A stretch of DNA of 10,738 bases from positions 1 to 10,738 of the forward strand of contig CAYYRE010000106.1 of NCBI GenBank assembly GCA_964473895.1, read 5' to 3'. The notes below the pieces were generated by a model. It saw only the letters and a program-made list of their open reading frames with translations, did no database searches and was not told where the DNA came from. This document shows, one piece after another, positions 1 to 6,123 of this stretch. The position numbers and the translations under genes were made by a program. The DNA comes from Sulfidibacterium sp964473895 (GTDB lineage: Bacteria > Bacteroidota > Bacteroidia > Bacteroidales > F082). Each line of letters starts with the position of its first letter. Within the stretch, counting starts at the first letter, position 1.

Positions 1-105
1 GGTGTAGGGGTAGGTTTTTAAAAAGATATTTATTTGCTGATTTATCATGTAATTAAGCAACTTTTATTTCGTAAACTTTAAACAACTTTTTAAAAAAAAG
101 AGACA
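1..105. other. AT-rich leader upstream of icmF
   Basis: No gene is visible here. The stretch is strongly A+T rich and presumably holds the icmF promoter. The best -7 candidate is TTTATTTG at 29-36, one mismatch from TAnnTTTG, which would give a leader of about 65 bases. The 8-mer CAACTTTT occurs twice, near 58 and 82; I attach no function to it. Confidence 0.35.
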
Positions 106-3100
106 ATGCAGCTTCCAAAAGTTTATCAGCCCAAAAACCATATCCGTATCGTTACCGCCGCTTCGCTGTTTGATGGCCACGATGCCGCCATCAACGTCAT
201 GCGCCGTATTATTCAGGCCACCGGAGCCGAAGTCATTCATCTCGGACACAACCGCTCGGTACACGAAATCGTCAACACCGCCATTCAGGAAGACGTACAG
301 GCCATTGCCATCACCTCTTACCAGGGCGGCCACATGGAATTTTTCAAGTACATGTACGACATGCTGAAAGAAAAAAACAGCAGCCATATCAAAATATTCG
401 GCGGCGGCGGCGGCGTCATCCTTCCCGACGAAATCAAAGAATTGGAAGCCTACGGCATTACCCGCATCTATTCGCCCGACGATGGTATGCGCATGGGCTT
501 GCAGGGCATGATCAACGACTTGATGGAAAAATCGGATTTCCCCACCGGAAAAAATATCCGGGTAAGCCTCGATGACATTAAAAAAAGAGATGAAGTGGCC
601 ATCGCCCGGCTCATTTCGGCAGCCGAAAACAACCGCGACGAAGTGTCTGCCTTGCTGGAATCCTGCCGTCAGGAGGCCGAAAAACATCACAGCCCGGTCA
701 TAGGCATTACCGGCACAGGCGGCTCGGGCAAATCATCCCTTGTGGACGAAATCGTCCGCCGGTTTCTTTACGACTTCCCCGGCAAAACACTGGCCATTAT
801 TTCCGTTGACCCCTCCAAACGCCGATCGGGCGGTGCTTTGCTCGGCGACCGCATCCGCATGAACGCCATTGATAACCCGCGCGTTTTCATGCGCTCGTTG
901 GCCACCCGCCAGTCGAATCTTTCTATTTCCAAATATGTAAAAGACGCCGAAACCATTGCCCAGGCCGCCGGTTTCGACCTCATCATCCTCGAAACTTCCG
1001 GTATCGGCCAATCCGACACCGCCATTGTGGACCACAGTGACATTTCCCTTTATGTAATGACGCCCGAATACGGTGCCGCCAGCCAGTTGGAAAAAATCGA
1101 CATGCTCGATTACGCNNNNNNNNNNNNNNNNNNNNNNNNNNNNNNNNNNNNNNNNNNNNNNNNNNNNNNNNNNNNNNNNNNNNNNNNNNNNNNNNNNNNN
1201 NNNNNNNNNNNNNNNCTGGAGATCGACCCGAAAAATTTCCGCATGCTCCAAACCTGGGAAGAAAAAAAGAAAGCGTACGCAGGCCCCGAGTATGTTTACC
1301 AGGTCAGGGGAAAAGATATCCGTGTACAAACACATACCGAATCACTGGCACACACCCGCATTCCAAAGGTCAGCCTGCCGCCATACAAAAGCTGGGGCGA
1401 AATCTTAAAATGGCTGCTCAAAGAAAATGTTCCCGGCGAATTTCCGTATGCTGCCGGTGTTTTTCCTTTCAAACGCGAAGGCGAAGACCCCACCCGTATG
1501 TTTGCCGGCGAAGGCGGCCCCGAACGCACCAACCGCCGTTTTCATTATGTTTCGCAAGGCATGCCGGCCAAACGGCTCTCCACCGCTTTCGATTCGGTAA
1601 CCCTATATGGCCAGGACCCCGATATCCGCCCCGACATTTACGGAAAAATAGGTAACTCCGGTGTTTCCATCGCCTGCCTTGATGATGCTAAAAAGCTCTA
1701 TTCCGGCTTCCACCTTACCGATCCCAAAACATCGGTTTCCATGACCATTAACGGTCCGGCACCCACCATGGTAGCCTATTTTATGAATGCCGCCATTGAC
1801 CAGGAATGCGAGCTTTATATCCGCCAAAACGGACTGGAAAAACAGGTAGAGCAAATCATTGACAAAATATACAAAGAAAGGGGCACCGAACGGCCGCGTT
1901 ACCAGGGCCCTTTGCCCGAAGGCAACGATGGCCTGGGACTGATGCTGCTTGGCGTTACCGGCGACATGGTACTGCCCAAAGATATTTACGAGCGCATCAA
2001 AAAAGAGACGCTGAGCCGGGTACGCGGCACCGTGCAGGCCGACATCCTGAAAGAAGACCAGGCACAAAACACTTGCATTTTTTCCACCGACTTCTCACTC
2101 AAACTTATGGGCGATATCCAGCAATATTTTATCGACCATAACGTGCGTAACTTTTACAGTGTTTCCATTTCGGGATACCATATTGCCGAAGCCGGGGCCA
2201 ACCCGATCACCCAACTGGCTTTTACCCTCGCCAACGGCTTTACTTACGTGGAATACTACCGTGCCCGCGGCATGGATGTCAATAAGTTTGCACCGAACCT
2301 GTCGTTTTTCTTTTCCAACGGCGAAGACCCTGAATATGCTGTCATTGGCCGCGTGGCCCGGCTGATATGGGCCAAAGCCATGAAATTAAAATATGGTGCC
2401 GACGAACGTTCACAAAAGTTGAAATACCACATCCAAACCTCCGGCCGTTCGCTACATGCCCAGGAAATCGATTTTAACGATATCCGCACGACGCTGCAGG
2501 CGCTGTATGCCATTTACGACAACTGCAACTCCCTGCATACCAATGCGTACGATGAGGCCATCACCACACCCACCGAAGAATCGGTCCGGCGGGCCATTGC
2601 CATCCAGCTCATCATAAACCACGAACTGGGCCTGGCCAAAAACCAAAACCCGCTGCAAGGGTCGTTTATTATCGAAGAACTCACCGACCTTGTCGAAGAG
2701 GCCATCCTGTCCGAATTCGATCGCATAACCGAACGCGGCGGCGTGCTGGGGGCCATGGAAACCATGTACCAGCGCAGCAAAATACAGGAGGAATCGCTTT
2801 ATTACGAAACCATGAAACACAGCGGCAAACTGCCCATCATCGGTGTCAACACTTTCCTGACCGACAAAGGATCGCACACCGTTGTTCCGGGCGAGGTAAT
2901 CCGCGCCACCGAAGAAGAAAAACAATACCAGATCCGTATGCTGGAACAGCTGCACAAAACCTGGGAAAAAGAGGCTGCCGCCGAATTGGAAAAACTGCGC
3001 GATGCCGCCGTAAAAAACCGCAACATTTTCGAAGCCCTTATGGACGCAGCCAAATACGCTTCCATAGGTCAAATCACTCATGCGCTGTTCGGTGTGGGCG

Positions 3101-3123
3101 GACAATACCGGAGGAATATGTAG
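106..3123 (+). CDS. icmF: Fused isobutyryl-CoA mutase IcmF (interrupted by an assembly gap)
   Basis: Coenzyme-B12-dependent mutase interconverting isobutyryl-CoA and n-butyryl-CoA, fused to its own GTPase chaperone; cytoplasmic. Residue numbers count the N run as 34 residues. Residues 12-140 form the B12-binding domain, with DGHDAA at 23-28 and His25 as the expected lower cobalt ligand. Residues about 195-350 are a MeaB-like G domain: P-loop GTGGSGKS (203-210), SVDPSKRRSGG, and LETSGIGQSD. Residues about 420-1005 are the mutase barrel, with SGYH (catalytic-type His692). Phe466 (RMFAG) and Gln654 (AQNTCIF) stand where methylmalonyl-CoA mutases have Tyr89 and Arg207, so the substrate is probably isobutyryl-CoA rather than methylmalonyl-CoA. 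IcmF proteins are usually about 1,090 residues, against 1,005 here including 34 unknown, so the gap probably hides more than 100 bases. The G-domain NKxD motif, expected just after MLDYA, is lost in it. The ATG at 106 directly precedes the conserved B12 domain; no strong ribosome binding site is visible. Confidence 0.94.
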   Translation: MQLPKVYQPKNHIRIVTAASLFDGHDAAINVMRRIIQATGAEVIHLGHNRSVHEIVNTAIQEDVQAIAITSYQGGHMEFFKYMYDMLKEKNSSHIKIFGGGGGVILPDEIKELEAYGITRIYSPDDGMRMGLQGMINDLMEKSDFPTGKNIRVSLDDIKKRDEVAIARLISAAENNRDEVSALLESCRQEAEKHHSPVIGITGTGGSGKSSLVDEIVRRFLYDFPGKTLAIISVDPSKRRSGGALLGDRIRMNAIDNPRVFMRSLATRQSNLSISKYVKDAETIAQAAGFDLIILETSGIGQSDTAIVDHSDISLYVMTPEYGAASQLEKIDMLDYXXXXXXXXXXXXXXXXXXXXXXXXXXXXXXXXXXLEIDPKNFRMLQTWEEKKKAYAGPEYVYQVRGKDIRVQTHTESLAHTRIPKVSLPPYKSWGEILKWLLKENVPGEFPYAAGVFPFKREGEDPTRMFAGEGGPERTNRRFHYVSQGMPAKRLSTAFDSVTLYGQDPDIRPDIYGKIGNSGVSIACLDDAKKLYSGFHLTDPKTSVSMTINGPAPTMVAYFMNAAIDQECELYIRQNGLEKQVEQIIDKIYKERGTERPRYQGPLPEGNDGLGLMLLGVTGDMVLPKDIYERIKKETLSRVRGTVQADILKEDQAQNTCIFSTDFSLKLMGDIQQYFIDHNVRNFYSVSISGYHIAEAGANPITQLAFTLANGFTYVEYYRARGMDVNKFAPNLSFFFSNGEDPEYAVIGRVARLIWAKAMKLKYGADERSQKLKYHIQTSGRSLHAQEIDFNDIRTTLQALYAIYDNCNSLHTNAYDEAITTPTEESVRRAIAIQLIINHELGLAKNQNPLQGSFIIEELTDLVEEAILSEFDRITERGGVLGAMETMYQRSKIQEESLYYETMKHSGKLPIIGVNTFLTDKGSHTVVPGEVIRATEEEKQYQIRMLEQLHKTWEKEAAAELEKLRDAAVKNRNIFEALMDAAKYASIGQITHALFGVGGQYRRNM
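1116..1215. other. Assembly gap of exactly 100 N within icmF
   Basis: All 100 bases are N. A run of exactly 100 is the usual scaffolding convention for a gap of unknown size. Sequence on both sides encodes consecutive parts of the same IcmF protein on the same strand. The frame stays open across it, so the true gap length should be 1 modulo 3 if the gene is intact. By comparison with typical IcmF length, roughly 80 residues beyond the 34 represented are probably missing. They would cover the end of the G domain and the linker to the mutase barrel. Confidence 0.97.
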
Positions 3124-3200
3124 AACGAAACATGGCATAACCCAGTGTCATAAAACTTTCTTTTGTACTTTTAACGGCGCAATTCAAAAACAGAGGACAC

Positions 3201-4283
3201 ATGGATACGCTAACCAAATGCATATTGATCATTTACCCGGAAATTTACGAAACCAAGGTTGCCATTTACCGCAACAACGATCCCGTTTTTTTAAAGACCA
3301 TCCGCCACAGCGAAGAAGAGCTTTCGCAGTTTAAATCCATTCCCGATCAAACCGAATTCCGGAAAAAAGCCGTACTGGACGAACTGAGCCGCAACGATCT
3401 AACATTAAGTAATATAGAAATTGTAATGGGCCGCAGCGGTATGGTAAAACCGGTTTCACAGGGCGTCTATGAAATCAATCATGCCATGGTGCACGACCTG
3501 ACCGTTGGGGTCATGGGAATGCACGAAACCAACCTCGGCGGACTGATTGCCTACGAAATTGCCAAAGAATGGGGTAAAAAAGCCTACATGGCCAACCCGG
3601 TGGTGGTGGATGAGCTGTCGGATGTGGCCCGTGTAACCGGACACCCCGAATTTGAGAGAAAATCTATTTTTCATGCCCTGAACCACAAACATGTGGCCTG
3701 CAAGTATGCCAAAACCATGAACAAAAACTACGAAGACCTGAACCTGATCATTTGCCATATCGGCAGCGGCGGCATTTCCATCGGCGCCCATCAACACGGC
3801 CGTGTGGTGGATGTGAACCAGGCCTTTGACGGCGGCGGACCGTTTTCTATCCGGCGAACCGGAACACTCCCCGTGGGACAACTGGTTCATTACTGCTTTC
3901 ACAGCGGTAAATCCGAAAAAGAAATTATGGAGATGATTACCTCCAAAGGCGGTTATTATGCCTATCTCGGCACCGACAACATCGAAAAAATCAACCGCAT
4001 GATTGCCGAAGGAGACGAAAAAGCCAATTTTATTTCCCGGGCATTGGCCTATGCCGTTTCCAAAGAAATCGCTTCGCATTATGCCACCCTTGAAGGAAAA
4101 GTGGATGCCATTATCCTCACCGGAATGATCTTCGACAGCGATACGTTCCTCGAAAATGTGAAAAAACGCATCGGCGGCATTGCCCCCATTGCCCTTTATC
4201 CTTCGGTAAACGATTTTGAAGCCCTCGGACGTTACGGCATCATGATTCTGAAAGGGGAAGTCCCTGTCAAAGAATACGAATAA
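3201..4283 (+). CDS. Butyrate-kinase-family protein with degenerate nucleotide-binding motifs
   Basis: Member of the butyrate kinase (Buk) branch of the acetate kinase/ASKHA family; true members make butyryl phosphate from butyrate and ATP, or the reverse. At 360 residues it has normal family length, and the core matches Buk throughout: RHSEEEL, GRSGMVKPV, NLGGLIAYEIAKE, NPVVVDELSDVAR, RKSIFHALN and YEDLNLI. The active-site motifs are altered. The N-terminal phosphate motif, NPGSTSTK in Buk, reads YPEIYETK (12-19). The GGG phosphate-2 loop reads HIGSGGISIG (186-195), one residue longer. PFSPERSGG reads PFSIRRTGT. The adenosine motif LTGG reads LTGM (305-309 region, Met309). The C-terminal GGEDE-type motif reads PSVNDFEAL. 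It may be a pseudokinase or have changed activity; there is no frameshift or stop. It follows icmF by 77 bases with no clear promoter between, so co-transcription is plausible. GAGG lies shortly before the ATG. Family assignment is secure; catalytic activity is doubtful. Confidence 0.88.
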   Translation: MDTLTKCILIIYPEIYETKVAIYRNNDPVFLKTIRHSEEELSQFKSIPDQTEFRKKAVLDELSRNDLTLSNIEIVMGRSGMVKPVSQGVYEINHAMVHDLTVGVMGMHETNLGGLIAYEIAKEWGKKAYMANPVVVDELSDVARVTGHPEFERKSIFHALNHKHVACKYAKTMNKNYEDLNLIICHIGSGGISIGAHQHGRVVDVNQAFDGGGPFSIRRTGTLPVGQLVHYCFHSGKSEKEIMEMITSKGGYYAYLGTDNIEKINRMIAEGDEKANFISRALAYAVSKEIASHYATLEGKVDAIILTGMIFDSDTFLENVKKRIGGIAPIALYPSVNDFEALGRYGIMILKGEVPVKEYE

Positions 4284-4306
4284 CCGCCCGGAGATTTACC
4301 GGCTTC

Positions 4307-5533
4307 TCAATGTCTCTGCGGCCAGGGAACCGCTTGTCCCAACGGCAAAGTATCCGATTTTATGATATTCCAAAAAGCGGCCGAACCAGGCCCGCGATCG
4401 GTGTTGGTTAGCACAATAAGCGTTTTGTGATGTTTCATGTCGCGGATGTTAAAAGAACGGAAACCTTTCCACCAACCAAAGTGATAAACGGTACTGTCCA
4501 TGCCTCCCCGTATGCGCCATCCGAAACCGTAATTGTCATGTCGCCGCCAGTAGTGCGGACTTCCGGGGACAAAAGCTTCACGCAATACCGAATCGGGCAA
4601 CAAAGAGAATGTGTCCCATGAACGATCAAATTTATACAAATCGCCCACCGAACAATAGATATTTTTGTCACCCAGTACACCGTTCAAATAATCGTTGGTC
4701 ATGCGGCGCCAGCGCCATCCGCGCAGGTAATAACCCGGCACGCCACGGTTCACATACAACGGAACCACCTTATCATACCGCATGGTATAAACAAACGAAG
4801 AGTCCATTTGCAACGGCTCAAAAATGTTCTTTTTGATAAAGTCTTCAAAGTGCTCACCGGTGACCGCTTCCACCACATTGGCCAGTAAAGCATAATTGGT
4901 GTTGCAGTAATGAAACCCATGATTGGGTTTAAAATAAACATCCGGTTTATACTTTTCCAAAAGCGCCAGCATATCATCATTGCTCATGGGGATGCGTTTG
5001 TTCTTCCACTCTTTTTGTGCCAGACTCATGTAACGGGGTAAACCGGTACGATGATGCATAAGTAACCGCAAGGTGATGCCTGCATAGGGAAACCCGGGAA
5101 GATACTTGCGAATGTCCGTATCGTAATCCACCTTTCCACGGTGTTTCAGCATCATAATGGCCAAAGCCGAAAACATTTTCGATCCCGAAGCCAGTTGAAA
5201 AGCATCGCCGGTTTGCAACGGATCACGCCGGCGCCTGACATTTCGGAACCCGTAAGCTTTTTCGAAAACAATACGCCCTTTTTCGGCATACAAAACCACC
5301 CCGTTAAAACCGGTCCGTTTTCTCAACCGGCGGAAAATCCGGTCCAACGCTTTCGCCTTGGCCGCCATGAACAAACTGTCGCGGGAAATATAAGGAACAA
5401 AACCGGAAGGTTTTTGCACTGCCACAGGCATATAACGAACAGCTTCCGGTTTTTTCACCCGGTGGCTGATGACCACTGCCAGTAACAAAAGAATAACAAA
5501 AAACAGAATGCCGAAAAGAAATTTTTTTCTCAT
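4307..5533 (-). CDS. Membrane-anchored serine hydrolase, class C beta-lactamase/penicillin-binding-protein fold
   Basis: Predicted 408-residue serine hydrolase of the beta-lactamase family (AmpC/D-alanyl-D-alanine peptidase/esterase fold). Residues about 5-22 are a strongly hydrophobic segment after MRKK, acting as a signal anchor or signal peptide, so the catalytic domain should lie outside the cytoplasmic membrane. The catalytic motifs are in family order: SGSK (SxxK, 116-119) in LASGSKMFSA, YCN (YxN, 209-211) in FHYCNTNYALLANVVE, and HFG (351-353) in place of the KTG box, followed by WWKGFRS. The frame could open further upstream at 5605, but the added 24 residues precede the signal anchor and lie over the predicted promoter, so the ATG at 5533 was chosen. 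It is convergent with the kinase-like gene, with only 23 bases between their ends. The substrate cannot be told from sequence: peptidoglycan peptides, an ester or D-amino-acid peptides are all possible. A role in beta-lactam resistance should not be assumed. Confidence 0.85.
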   Translation of the reverse strand: MRKKFLFGILFFVILLLLAVVISHRVKKPEAVRYMPVAVQKPSGFVPYISRDSLFMAAKAKALDRIFRRLRKRTGFNGVVLYAEKGRIVFEKAYGFRNVRRRRDPLQTGDAFQLASGSKMFSALAIMMLKHRGKVDYDTDIRKYLPGFPYAGITLRLLMHHRTGLPRYMSLAQKEWKNKRIPMSNDDMLALLEKYKPDVYFKPNHGFHYCNTNYALLANVVEAVTGEHFEDFIKKNIFEPLQMDSSFVYTMRYDKVVPLYVNRGVPGYYLRGWRWRRMTNDYLNGVLGDKNIYCSVGDLYKFDRSWDTFSLLPDSVLREAFVPGSPHYWRRHDNYGFGWRIRGGMDSTVYHFGWWKGFRSFNIRDMKHHKTLIVLTNTDRGPGSAAFWNIIKSDTLPLGQAVPWPQRH

Positions 5534-5740
5534 AAAGTGTGCAAAACTATAAAAAATCAAGTTGCACACGGTGGTTGTACCAAAATCGTTTCCCGTGCCC
5601 CACAACTTACCAATTGTCCGTTTCAGGAGAAAAACAAAAGAAAATAAAAACCGAAATTTTTCTAATCTATTGATTTCAAAAAACCTATCGATTACGGCCT
5701 GATAGTTGCATGTTTTTTTGTAAATTAAAAACCCGGAAAA
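5534..5740. other. AT-rich divergent intergenic spacer
   Basis: This spacer separates the divergent serine hydrolase and zinc-ribbon genes. Apart from the - strand TAGTTTTG element I see no convincing promoter for the + strand gene; a T-rich stretch ending in TTTG at 5713-5720 is only a partial match. No RNA gene or long inverted repeat is evident. Confidence 0.5.
5542..5549 (-). promoter_or_regulatory. Candidate -7 promoter element for the serine hydrolase
   Basis: Read on the - strand this is TAGTTTTG, an exact match to the Bacteroidetes -7 consensus TAnnTTTG. No convincing -33 TTG lies at the usual distance. The element ends 8 bases before the ATG at 5533, so transcription from it would give a very short or absent leader. 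Confidence 0.35.
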
Positions 5741-6046
5741 ATGATTCTTTACGGTTTACTCGGCACACTCATATTGTACACGCTACTCCTGCTGGTTTCG
5801 GTAATCTACTTAGGAACTAAAAAATCAAGCCGGGAGGTACTGCCGGTTTCGTTTGCCCTTCCTGTGGATCCGCCACATTTTCCTCTCTTTTCCGGCAAAG
5901 TAAAGCTATCCCGGTACATTACCCGTTACAAATGTCCCGAATGCGGATACAGCAGCCACGACCATGAAAAATACTGTCCCCGCTGTTTAGAAAACGGGAA
6001 GCACATAGCCATGAATGCCTTTACTTTACCATCGGACGAAAAATAG
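5741..6046 (+). CDS. Small membrane protein with a C-terminal zinc ribbon
   Basis: Hypothetical protein of 101 residues; I do not recognise a named family. Residues about 3-25 form one hydrophobic transmembrane segment, followed by TKKSSR. By the positive-inside rule this places the rest in the cytoplasm. After a proline-rich linker, KCPECGYSS and KYCPRC supply four cysteines (65, 68, 79, 82) in a CX2C-X10-CX2C pattern, a typical rubredoxin-like or zinc-ribbon knuckle likely to bind one zinc ion. The ATG at 5741 follows CCGGAAAAA and begins the hydrophobic segment directly. The gene is divergent from the serine hydrolase and lies 77 bases upstream of the bisphosphatase start, which has its own promoter element. 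The clear membrane segment and cysteine spacing make it a real gene, but its function is unknown. Confidence 0.72.
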   Translation: MILYGLLGTLILYTLLLLVSVIYLGTKKSSREVLPVSFALPVDPPHFPLFSGKVKLSRYITRYKCPECGYSSHDHEKYCPRCLENGKHIAMNAFTLPSDEK

Positions 6047-6096
6047 TTTTTCCGGAACCTGCCCCACCCTTTTTTCCTGCTTTTTCTGAGGTTTTC

Positions 6097-6104
6097 TAAC
6101 TTTG
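6097..6104 (+). promoter_or_regulatory. Predicted -7 promoter element for the fbp-aspartate kinase pair
   Basis: TAACTTTG is an exact match to the Bacteroidetes -7 consensus TAnnTTTG. It lies 19 bases before the ATG at 6124, which would give a leader of roughly 12-16 bases. The region 15-25 bases upstream is T-rich without a clear TTG -33 box. Confidence 0.55.
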
Positions 6105-6123
6105 CATCATCAATTGAAAAGTG

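Noticed and set aside
402..418. GGC triplet repeat in the B12 domain
   Set aside because: It encodes the glycine run before VILP that is part of the B12-binding fold; it is coding sequence, not a separate repeat element.
106..3123. Annotation of the first gene as methylmalonyl-CoA mutase or argK/meaB
   Set aside because: The order B12 domain, G domain, mutase barrel and the Phe466/Gln654 pair are those of IcmF, not of methylmalonyl-CoA mutase or a stand-alone MeaB.
4284..4306. Possible bidirectional terminator between the convergent genes (CCGG at 4288 and 4299)
   Set aside because: The stem would be only 4 base pairs with a 7-base loop and no T tract on either side.
5534..5605. 24-residue upstream extension of the serine hydrolase to an ATG at 5605
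   Set aside because: It would put polar residues before the MRKK signal anchor and overlaps the likely promoter; the ATG at 5533 gives a normal signal sequence.
6038..6052. GAAAAA-TAG-TTTTTC inverted repeat at the end of the zinc-ribbon gene
   Set aside because: Six base pairs, nearly all A-T, with a 3-base loop and mismatches beyond; too weak to call a terminator.
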